NCBI GenBank assembly: GCA_030144725.1
Contig: JASKMD010000026.1
Location: 8,460,100-8,524,099, forward strand
From: Haematococcus lacustris
Lineage: Eukaryota; Chlorophyta; Chlorophyceae; Chlamydomonadales; Haematococcaceae
Direction: 5' to 3'
DNA length: 64,000 nucleotides
Of this stretch, positions 1-10,678 are shown one piece after another (the stretch's first letter is position 1; each line of letters starts with the position of its first letter). Position numbers and translations under genes: made by a program. The notes under the pieces are model-generated. The model searched no databases. It was not told the DNA's origin and was given only the letters and a program-made list of their open reading frames with translations.

Positions 1-162
1 AGCTAGAATTAGTTAAAAAGATGCAGAACTTGAGCAGACCGCCCACACATGAAACGACCCACACATCAAGACAACGCGTTTCTGTTCTCATGACAAGTTA
101 GGAACCCACACAAGGAGCCGCACAGAACTGGCAGTTCATCATTTGACGTCCTGTTTGGACAG

Positions 163-2359
163 TTATTCCGGCCGGAAAAAGTGCCCATTTATGGAAATTT
201 GACTTGGGGTGACGTGACACGAGTTGCACGCTGTTCGGGTGCAGGGAAGGCCACACGCCATACAAACACCCTCAGACATGTCATCAGCACTAGCACTAGC
301 ACTAGAACACATGTCAGGGGGGGTACTGGTCACCCCTCCCATTGAACCACCACGTAAGGGACATTTGACTTTGCGGCACGCCTCCATCACCTCCTGACCC
401 ATGCGCTCAGTGTGCTTGTCACGGGGGCCTGCTGCTGCTGCTGATCCACGCTTCCACGGCTCCTGCTGCTGTGGCTGCTGGTTCCCAGGATGCGTGGCAG
501 GAACATGGGTGGGAGCTGCCGGCCCTGAGCTGCTCCTGCCCCTCTCCCTGATCCTGCCCCTTCCCCTGCTCCTGCCCCTCTCCCTGCCCCTGGCCCTGTC
601 GGTGTGTGGTGTACTGTGTTGCGTTGTGGCAGCACGGGTGGCAGCTGCGGGAGGGGGGGCTGGCGGGGGCGGGCTGGGGCTGGAGCGGGGGGAGGGGAAT
701 GGGGAGGGGGAGGGGGAGTGAGGGGGGCAGCAACATGCTGCAGCTTTGGCAGCCCCCCCCTCTCTGAGGAACTGTATGGTGCTGGGTGATAAGCGTGCCT
801 TCACCTCGCACAGCAACCTGCTCCGTTCAGCAGGGCTAATGGCCTGCAGACAGGCCAAGTTTTGGTCGTGCCAAGGGCAGGGGTCGGGGCTAGGGCTGCA
901 GCTGGGGCAGGGGCAGGGGTTGGGTCTGGGGCTGAGGCAGCCGGGGGGGCTGGGGAGGGGGCTGGTGCGGGGGCTGTGATGAGGGCTGAGGTGGTGGCGA
1001 GGGCTGGGATGAGGGGAGAGGTGGGGGCCGGGTGGGCTGGGGCTGGGGCTGGGGCTGGGGCTGCTGGGCTGGAATAGTGGCTGCATGGAGGCTGATGGCA
1101 TGCTGTCAGCCGGCGTATTGACCCCCTGCTGCAAGGGTGCGGGGGTGCTGGGACCCTGCTCCTCAGGTAATGGTGCCAACGGGGATGACGAGAAGGGCCT
1201 GCAACACATCAGGGCAGGGCAGGTAGCATGCAGGTAGCAGTGCCTTCAGCTGTACCTTCAGCTTCACAAGTGCCTCATTCATTGTCACCACTCCCAGCCC
1301 CACCCCACCCCACGCCCCTGCCATTCGCCCTGCCCCTCCCTCCCTAGTTACCTGGGTTGCATGATGTGCTGCAGCGCAAACTCCAGTCGGCCAAGCTGTG
1401 CCTCAGCATCTTGCAGTGTTGACAACTGTAGCGTCACCTTGCTATCAGGCTGTGACCGCAGAAGGCGCAACAGAAGGGCAAGGCAGTTCAGCGAAGGTCA
1501 GGCTATGGCCATAGCCAGGGCAAGGCTGGTGCAAGGCAGGGCTGGTGCAGGTCATGGCTGAGGAGTGAAAGGCGCACCTTGCGGTGGCCCAGTCCTGCTG
1601 TTGCTTGGGCATGCTTGGGGGCATGGTCTGCTCGTCCTGCTCCTCAGTGGTGTGTCTGCATGACACCACACGGGAGTGTGACGAGTGGTGCTGCCACCAG
1701 GGTGCTAGGTGGAATGGGCTCAAACAGCTGCAACCTGAGTGTGCAACTCATGTTGTTCAGCTGGCTTGCCATGTCAGCCCATCATCCAGCAGGGGCACTC
1801 ACATGATGGGCTGCTGCTCCTCGGCAGGTGAGGTCACAGGGTTAGTGGCAGGCCTGGTGAGGATGGAGAGCCCCGGTAGGTGCAGCAGTGCTGGCAGGGC
1901 CGGGTGGTGCTGGCTGGACCCCTGCAGCTGGGACTGTGATGGGTGCGAGGGTGGTTGGTCTGGGAGATGGTGGGGGCTGGGCGCATGGGCTGGCCCAAGC
2001 TGTGCACCTGCTTGCATGGGAGTGGAGCAGAGACGGGGCATGGGCTGGGGCTGGCCGGCTGGCTCCTGCCCCCGCAGCCGCTTAGCAAGCGCAGCTGCAG
2101 CAGCCTGGGCGCAAGTCCTATGGGCCAGTGGAATCAGTGCGGGCTTCGTGTTGCTGCAGGCCATGATGACTTCAGACATCTGAGCTGTGACATGGCCGAT
2201 GGCTTGTAGACTCTGTCCGGAACGGTAGAAGGCTGCCTCCCCCTCCACATGGATCTCCACCCAGCCAGCATGGCCAGTTGGTGTACACGTCACACACACA
2301 ACACAGCGGGCAGCATGCCCTCCCTTCCCCTTGTAGGGGTGATACTTGGATGCAGGCAT
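163..2359 (-). CDS. Unrecognised 3-exon gene, Pro/Ser-rich with C-terminal Cys cluster
   Basis: I do not recognise this protein. Three exons join in phase on the minus strand: 1803-2360 (ATG at 2359-2357), 1352-1441 and 163-1198, giving about 560 residues. Donors are GTGAGT and GTAACT. Exon 1 has a Lys/Tyr-rich start and a Cys-x2-Cys pair (VVCVTCTP), then a Pro/Gln/Ser tail. Exon 2 is an amphipathic, probably helical piece (LSTLQDAEAQLGRLEFALQ). Exon 3 begins Pro/Ser-rich, has a short helix (SPAERSRLLCEVKARLSP) faintly like an RPAP1-type motif, then an Arg/Gly/Glu-rich stretch. It ends in a Cys cluster, C-x2-C-x3-C-x4-C-x2-C, possibly zinc-binding, before TAA. The exon join is well supported by phase and splice sites. 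The true start could lie further upstream in another exon. No function is claimed. Confidence 0.55.
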
Positions 2360-2360
2360 C

Positions 2361-4312
2361 CTGCTAGCACGTACACACGTAGGTAAAAACACTATTGGCA
2401 ATACTCAGCAATAGTTGAGAACTTGGCAGGGGGTCCACAGCTAAGTTCCCTAGCCAGTGACGCAGGGCTGGAGAGTTTGATTTAGTTTTATGGTGGTCAT
2501 ACTGGCATCAGCAGAGTGGGCAGCATGGAGGAGGGTTTGCCCACCTTTTGGAGCCTAATCAAGAAGGGATCGATGCAGTTGTCACTTCTGTGCTTCTGCC
2601 GTGGTCTTCTCCAAGTTTCAGAGCCCCTGAGCCAGCGCATGTTGGTCACGATGTTGGACATTGGGTCGGGCTCCTCGCACATCGCGCACTATCCATCGCG
2701 TTAATCAGGGACTCACAGATTCTGGGTCAACGTACATCAAGTCCGCAGGCTCGGTAGGGTCGGATACCCGGCAACATGCCCGACCAGCTCAGCGTGTGGC
2801 TGAGCGCAGCCGCTTTCCGACGCTTCAATCCGCGTGTCTATCCGTGCAGAAATCAGTCCGGAGAAGCCGTTGTCCCTTACCATGAGGGGGGTTGGTGGTC
2901 CAATGGGAGGGGTGACCTACTGCGCCCGACGAAAATACAAACATTTGAAAAGGTGGGCCGCTGAGCGCGATAGCTGTTCTCTGATCACAGCCCCACTAAG
3001 TAGGCTATTCCCAACACAACGCGACCTAATCTCTCAGCACCCCCGCCCGCCCCGGCACAGGTGCACATCAGCCCGAGCAGCCCGCTAGCTTCGCTTTAAT
3101 GAGCTGCACCGTCCTGCGCAGGAATCGTTGTGAAACTCGTAAAGACCAGTAAGATTTTATCAGGGGGTCCGCCAATGGCGGGGGTGACTTCCTGCCTTAC
3201 TCAAGCCTGCACCTGTCCTAATTGAACCCAACCTCTTAGGCATAGGTGGCCGCAGTCCGCGGTCTGCATACATCGCATTAGTTAACGTGTAGATGCGCTG
3301 ATTGTTCAGCAATTTAGAATGCTGAACAAGCCTGGCCAAGCCGATAGCACCCACGACCGCACCCCTTCCCGGCCTGCACATGTATACCCCTTTCCCCTCC
3401 CCCTCCACCATCTGCGTCCACACGTACAGCTGACATGGAATGTTGCAGCAGCAGGTCATGCTACACCGTCGCGTTCCTTTAAGTTCCCTGGGAGGACAGC
3501 GCGTAGCCTTTTTTGCAGAGTCCCCGTCCCCTCTCCCCATCTGCGTCCGCACGTATAGCCAACATGGTAGCTTGCAGCAGCAGTAGGAGGAGGAAGGGTG
3601 GGGCAGCACCCTTGCATGATGCCGGGCATTAAGGAGGAAGGTCTAGGGCCTCCAGACGCCCTGGCAAGCACCATAGCAAGAGCGGCTGGATGGTGCTTTG
3701 CTGGCATCCATCGCGTAGGGGTACAACGTTCATGTGTGTAGCGCAATGTCAGCATTCCGGGTCAAGGGTTTGAGGTCATGTGAGATGAGCCCCAGCCATC
3801 ACACCAGCTGCCTGTGTATGCCGCTCTGTGTGTGCCTCACATCACCGCAAATGCAATCATCCAGCCAGCCAGCCAACCAACCAACCACTCGCGGGAGGTG
3901 TATAGCCTGTGTAAGATAACTGCATGTATGCATGTGGGTGATTTTCTGTTATGTGGTGCATGTGACCCAAGATGAACATGAGGCACACCCACCAAGCCAT
4001 GACATAAGTATGTGGCCATGCTAGAACACAAGCCGACAAGGCCAACCAAGAAACAGGCGCAGGGAGCCACCTGGGGTGGCTGCTAGGAGATGGCTGCTGC
4101 TGCCACCAAGCACCGTCTAGCAGCAATGAATGGGCCTTCCTAGTGCTGCCCAATGAGGGAACCTAAGGTCCAAGATAACAATACATAGGAAGAGGGTAAC
4201 CTCGGTGGGCTTCACGAAACACGGAGAAATACACCACCCTGCTGGTAGTCGGGGTCCTGGCGAGGGGAGTGTTGATCATTGTCACGTGATAAGATGTTCC
4301 TAAACATGATAG
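2361..4312. other. Intergenic, no gene recognised
   Basis: About 1.95 kb without a convincing coding region; the open frames are short and lack splice logic or family motifs. One local feature is a diverged direct duplication of about 60 bases (3397-3462 and 3527-3590, both around CATCTGCGTCC..CACGTA). A short CAAC/CCAG simple repeat lies near 3868-3890. Confidence 0.6.
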
Positions 4313-5115
4313 TGCCGCCGCTAGGGCGCGCCCGAAAAAATCTTTAAGATATGACCCAATATGATCAAGCCAGAGAATATGATGAAATATGATCAAGCCA
4401 AAAACGAGCTAAAGTCAACTGCGCATCAACAACAAGGTATGGGCCCTGTTCTCAAGCTTCTAGAATCCCATTTGCTCTAAACCGCTGCACTTTTCGGCCG
4501 TGTGCCAAAATGGCTGGCGCGATGCGCGGCCTGACCCCACACGGTTCTCCTGCACATCTGTAGCTGCTTGGGGAGCGTCTCAGCAGCGCAAATGGCTGAC
4601 CCGTGGCGACCTAACCGTCGGACCCAACCGCCGAGCATTTCAAATTTGCTGACCCTTTTTGTTAAAGCAATAGCATGCAACCTTAGCATCGCATGCTACA
4701 AGGCTTGTACATTACACTCAGGCCGCTGCAGCTTGAGGAGCTTGACAACTTTGAGATAGGAGCATGGAACCCGGACATGGCGTGTAGCCAATATCATTTT
4801 GCGCATGACCAAGGCTACAGAGATCGATTGCAAGAGGATACAGAGAGCCTCATTGCCGTGGTCTCAAGCTCAATAGTTAACTGCGCAGAGAGTAGAGGAA
4901 TGTTGCGGCGGGGTAACTGCAACTGAGAGCGGTACTGGTTTGGAGGGCGTCAAACCCTCTTCACACTCGGGGTTCCCAGGTGGGTTAGTGTGGACATCTG
5001 CCACATTATCCTCTTGACTACGTACCCAGTCATATCCCATCTTTAAGCCATCATATTCAGTCATATGACCAATTCCTCAGCAAGTCATATGATCGGTCGC
5101 GCCCTAGCCGCCGCA
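4313..5115. mobile_element. Possible short TIR element (non-autonomous)
   Basis: The ends are near-perfect inverted repeats of 23 bases: left TGCCGCCGCTAGGGCGCGCC at 4313, and the reverse complement of the right end (to 5115) TGCGGCGGCTAGGGCGCGAC; 20 of 23 positions match. Both ends are followed inward by AT-rich sequence with repeated TATGA/CATAT words. There is no transposase ORF inside, and I could not find a convincing target-site duplication, so the boundaries and the class are uncertain. Confidence 0.35.
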
Positions 5116-6377
5116 GCATCTCAATCCACTATCCCCATGCAACCATGTCAGAACTATCCCAATCCCCATGCAACCATGTCAGAACTATTATGCAAGTCGC
5201 AGGACACACACACAAATCCATCAACAGTGACCAAGTCACATCAATCATCATCCACCAACCACCATCTACCGTGACACAACCACCTTGCATGCTTGCATGG
5301 CTAGTCCATGTCACGCATTCCGCACAGTCACGCTCATGGTTGTGACATCATGAGGCCCATGAGAACGGAAGGAAGACGCCACCCCTACTGACGGGCGGGC
5401 GTGAAGGGAGGAGGGTGGCATTGCTCCTGGACGGCGGCATGGACCCTTGCTCCCCTCCCACCAGTACGGGCCCAGTGTAACCATGGGATACGCACACAGC
5501 ATACATACACAACCCATGGTCATATTGGGCCCGTGCTGGTAGGCGATAGGTGGATGCCATCACGCATTTACGCCATGGGATGCATCTCCCTCCCTCACCC
5601 GCACCCCCTTTCCTAAATGGGGACCCCCTCTCTCACCCGCCCCCCCACTCTCTCCAGCTAGCGGCTAGACAACAACCACAACTGCAACAGTGCGGAAGCA
5701 GAGCGAGTTCCTGACCAGCGGGCCCCACACCTGCACCTACCCCGCTGGTGCCAGGCAAAATGTGGGTCACATTTGAGGCTCGCAGGTGTGGGTCACGTTT
5801 GAGGCATGGCGTGAGGGCACCAGGCGTGAGGGTGCTACCCACTGACCACTTTCACATTTCACCGACCAGCTCTTCCAGACAGCAGGTCGTTGCAGCGCAG
5901 GTATCGCGTTGCTGTAAGGAGGATGGGCTGGTCGGATCGCTCCCCCTGCGGCAGCAGTTTTGGGAACTCGAAGGGGCGTGGCAAGGCACTTGAATGCGCA
6001 AGTACAAGTGATCGACCTGTGGTCCCTTCCCGCCTGGTCTGCTGCGGCAGCGGCAGCGGCAACACCAGCAACAGTGACATGTGTATCATGCCTTGCCAGG
6101 TAAGGGTGCAGTCCCGGCCTAGGTTAGGGATACACACCGGTCTCTCACTTGTGACAAAGTGTAGGGGGTCCACAGGATGTTAGGGATACAGGTGTCCTGA
6201 AATGAGACAAGCTGTCAAGGGAACTGCGCCCCCCCCTTGGGAAGACCCTGAGGAGAACCGTGTATCTCTATCCTGGAGACCCCCTACACAACAGGTAGCG
6301 ACTGGTGATACTGGGTGTGACCTACCGAGAAACATACAAGTTGCCCAGCAGGATTGCGGTTCTTGCAGCAAGTTGCG
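5116..6377. other. Intergenic / upstream region of the J-domain gene
   Basis: No gene is supported. Visible features are a tandem duplication of about 30 bases (around 5130-5185, CCCATGCAACCATGTCAGAAC twice) and an imperfect inverted repeat at 5462-5540 (CAGTACGGGCCCAGTGTAAC paired with a diverged reverse copy ending in GGGCCCGTGCTGG). The last few hundred bases should hold the promoter of the gene starting at 6378, but I see no clear TATA box. Confidence 0.5.
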
Positions 6378-9300
6378 ATGGGTGGCGAAACTCACTACGA
6401 GGTGCTGGGCGTAGCCCGCACAGCGGACCGTGTCGCCATCCGCCAGGTAACCTTTCCCAGCGAGCATTCAGCGGCGCTAGTCGCTGAGCTGCAGCTGTAT
6501 CATCAGCGTATCTTTCCCTTCTCGCTCCTCACCCGGTCCAAGAAAGCACTGTCGCAGGCCTACACACGGCGAGCTCGCGAGGTTCACCCAGACAAGGGCG
6601 GCGATGCGCGGCTCTTTGCCCGACTGCAGCTGGCTTACGAAGTCTTGAGCACAGGTACGTCCAGTCAACACAGGAACGTTGCCGCGTCGACTTTTGCGGG
6701 CTGATACCCGCACTTGCGCCCTACCATCGCGAGCAGATAAGCTGCGGCATGTGTACGACCAGCTTCATCCCCCTGCTGCGACAAACACGCCCTGGTGGCA
6801 GCACAGCGTGTCAACACAAAACCGAGCACCAACCAGCCCGCAGCAACCAGAGCCCAAGCAGGCATCTGCGACGCCACAGCCCCAAACAGCACCCGCCACG
6901 CCCTTCCCACCCCGGGAGGCAGCGGCAACCAACCCGGCGCCGGCGCCGGGTTTGGCAACAGCCACCGCCTGTGTAGATGATGGGTGGTGGTCCGATGATG
7001 GCGATGATCATGGCAAAGCAGAGCAGTGTACCAGAGCCCCTTATCCGCAGCCAGCTGCTGAGGATTCAGACCACCCAACAGCCCTCAACCCGCACAACCC
7101 CTGCACTGCTGGTGCTACCCCAGCCCCCTCAGGCCCCACCCCCCACCAGCAGGCCCCCCTAGGCCCCCACGCCCTGCCTGCTGACCTGGTCACAGATACA
7201 GCCGCCCTGCACCCCTCCTCCCCTCGCACCAGCAGCAGTGCCAGCTGCAGCGCCAGCAGTGGCAGCGAAGCAGGCAGCGAGCCTGGAGGCAGCAGTGGAG
7301 AAGGAGGCCTGCCGGCACCTCCTCCTGCAGCCGGGCCCTGCCCCTGCCCCCCTGTGGTGGACCAGGCACCAGCTGGGCAAGGAGCAGCAGGCAGCTTGCA
7401 TGAGCATGCTGCAGGTGCGGAGCCTGGCCAGGTTGCGGGCCAGTGTGAGGCACTGCTGCTGGAGGTGCTGCACAGCAGGGGGGTGGTGTGTGATGCCGCC
7501 ACACAGCTGGTGAGTGCAGGGCAGCAGCATTCAGGGGCCCTGGACTTGGGCAGTAATCCCCATTCTCTCCACCCCCACCCCCACCCCCCACCCCCACCCC
7601 CGCCCCCACCCCCACCCCCACCCCCACCCCCACCCCCACCCCCACCCCCACCCCCACCCCCACCCCCACCCCCACCCCCACCCCCACCCCCACCCCCACC
7701 CCCACCCCCACCCCCACCCCCACCCCCACCCCCACCCCCACCCCCACCCCCACCCCCACCCCCACCCCCACCCCCACCCCCACCCCCACCCCCACCCCCA
7801 CCCCCACCCCCACCCCCACCCCCACCCCCACCCCCACCCCCACCCCCACCCCCACCCCACCCCCACCCCCACCCCCACCCCCACCCCCACCCCCACCCCC
7901 ACCCCCACCCCCACCCCACCCCCACCCCCACCCCCACCCCCACCCCCACCCCCACCCCCACCCCACCCCCACCCCCACCCCCACCCCCACCCCCCCCCAC
8001 CCCCACCCCCACCCCCACCCCCACCCCCACCCCCACCCCCACCCCCACCCCCACCCCCACCCCCACCCCCACCCCCACCCCCACCCCCACCCCCACCCCC
8101 ACCCCCCACCCCCACCCCCACCCCCACCCCCACCCCCACCCCCACCCCCACCCCCACCCCCACCCCCACCCCCACCCCCACCCCACCCCCACCCCCCACC
8201 CCCACCCCCACCCCCACCCCCACCCCCACCCCCACCCCCACCCCCACCCCCACCCCCACCCCCACCCCCACCCCCACCCCCACCCCCACCCCCACCCCCA
8301 CCCCCACCCCCACCCCCACCCCCACCCCCACCCCCACCCCCACCCCCACCCCCACCCCCACCCCCACCCCCACCCCCACCCCCACCCCCACCCCCACCCC
8401 CACCCCCACCCCCACCCCCACCCCCACCCCCACCCCCACCCCCACCCCCACCCCCACCCCCACCCCCACCCCCACCCCCACCCCCACCCCCACCCCCACC
8501 CCCACCCCCACCCCCACCCCACCCCCACCCCCACCCCCACCCCCACCCCCACCCCCACCCCCACCCCCACCCCACCCCCACCCCCACCCCCACCCCCACC
8601 CCCACCCCCACCCCCACCCCCACCCCCACCCCCACCCCCACCCCCACCCCCAGGTGGTGACGTGTGAGGTGTGCCGCCGCCCGGCCACGCAACGCTGCTG
8701 GACCTGCTCGGCCGACATCTGCGAGTTCTGTGTGCGCACCCCCCACGCCAAGGTGTGACCCCGGGGCTGTGACCGGGCACTAGCCGCCGCAACCTGCAAG
8801 GCGCTGCGCCGCGCCCCCACCCTCCGCTTACACACCATGGCAGCGTGCACCAGACCAGGATGTGGGAGGGCAGTGGTGGCAGAAGGGCCCTGAGGCTCGG
8901 TGGGGGCCGACAGCACAGCACACCAGCCAGCAGCACCCCCTGACATGGAGGCTGTCAGCCCAGCAGCGCTGCTAGGGGCACAGGGGGGCTGCCCTCCCTA
9001 GGCCACCTGCCTGGCTGCCTGCCTGCCTGCCTGTCTGCCTGGCTGCCAGGGTGAGGTGGCCCTGCACTGGCCGCTCATCAACAAGCCTGGCTCCTTGTTG
9101 GACCGCCTGGGTCAGCAGGAGTTTGAGCGCAAGCGCCTGGCTGATGCCGAGGAGTGGGTGCAGCAGCTGGGGGGAACAGGGCAGCCAGGCAGCAGGCGGG
9201 GGGGCGACAGGCAGCCAGGCAGCAGGCAGGTGCGGGGCGGCCAGGCAGCAAGCGGGGAGGGGCTGGGGGGAGGAAGGGCAGGAGGGAGGGAGGGGCTGGG

Positions 9301-10629
9301 GGGAGGAAGGGCAGGAGGGAGGGAGGGGCTGGGGGGAGGAAGGGCAGGAGGGAGGGAGGGGAGAAGGGTGGGAGGGCAGGAGAAAGGGGGATAGGCAGGG
9401 CGGGCATCACTTGTAGCCGTGCTTTGCAGAAGGGGTCAGGCGGGCAGGCAGGCAGGCAATCAGGTAGAGGAACTGGATGCGGCAGCAGTTGCCTTGCCTT
9501 GCTGGCATGCCCTGCCTTTGCTAACAGTGTGGTTGGTGGAGTGAGAGGGAGGGAGGTGTGACCTGTAGCGTGTGACCTATGATGTGTGATGTGCCCCCTC
9601 ACTCCAGGTACGAGAAGAGGCAGCCCGGGTATAAGAGTGCGGCGCAGAGGGCTGCGATTCGCACCTTCCAGGCAGCTGCCGCCAGAGCAGCCACCCTGCC
9701 CCACACCAAGGTCACACCCAACAGTAGGACAACCCAGGCACACAAGGCACACAGCAGCCAGAGTAGCAGCAGCAGCGGGGCATAATGTGGGGTGGGGGGG
9801 TGAGGGGGGGCCGGGGCAGATAGCAGCTGCTGCTGCCAGAAGCAAGAAAGCTGTGCATGAGGGTGCGCATGGGAGTACATGGAAGACAGAGGGGCATGTT
9901 GTGTTGGACATGCGGGGGGAGGGTCAGGCGGGGGGGTTAGGGGGTAGGGTCAGGGTTAGGGGGTAGGGTCAGATGTAGGGGGGTGGTGGGTTAGGGCACA
10001 CATGGCTGGCCCACATGCTGATCAGGCCGCAGCCTTCCTGGGAACCCCCTGCACTGCAGACCAGCTACCACCCCAGCCTGGCCCGCTTCTACCAGTGGAC
10101 GCAGACTCAGTCAGCGCTGTATGTGGCCGTGCACCTCCCTGAAGGTGAGAGGGGGGGCCAGGCCACCTCCCCTTCTTCCCCTTCCCCCCTCCCCCCTCTA
10201 GACCCTCCCCCTCCAGACCCTCCCCCTCCAGACCCTCCCCCTCCCTCTCCCCCCTCCAGACCCCCCCCTCCCCCTCCAGTGCAATAGCGGTGATAGGGTG
10301 TGGTGTGGTGTGAAGCTGTGGTGTGCTGGTCTGCCTGCAGGGGCGGAGGGTCGACCCATGCAAGCTGATGTGGACCCCTCAGGCCTGATGACTGTGTGGT
10401 CAAAGCTGCAGGGCACACCCTCCACCTCCACCCCCTCCACCTCCACCTCCACCACCTCCACCACTTCCACCACCCCCCCTGTTAGCCACAGCAGCAGCCA
10501 GCCCGGTCCTCAACTGCATGCAGTGATCAGGCGCCAGCTGGCCGGCCGCCTGGACACGCAGCAGCCCATGGAGACAGTGAGGTGAGTGTGAGTGTGACAG
10601 TGCAGGGCAGCAGCAGCAACTCTGCGGGT

Positions 10630-10678
<49 letters not shown>

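Noticed and set aside
163..1209. RPAP1 assignment for the first gene
   Set aside because: Only a short helix (SPAERSRLLCEVKARLSP) resembles the RPAP1 N-terminal motif; the rest does not, and it is far too short.
7041..8936. Very long frames of poly-Pro/His/Thr and poly-Gly/Val/Trp
   Set aside because: They are translations of the (CCCCCA)n intron repeat in every frame; the flanking splice sites and phase of the J/CS gene explain the region.
9154..9561. Gly/Arg-rich frame in the J/CS gene
   Set aside because: It is a translation of the 33-base intronic tandem repeat.
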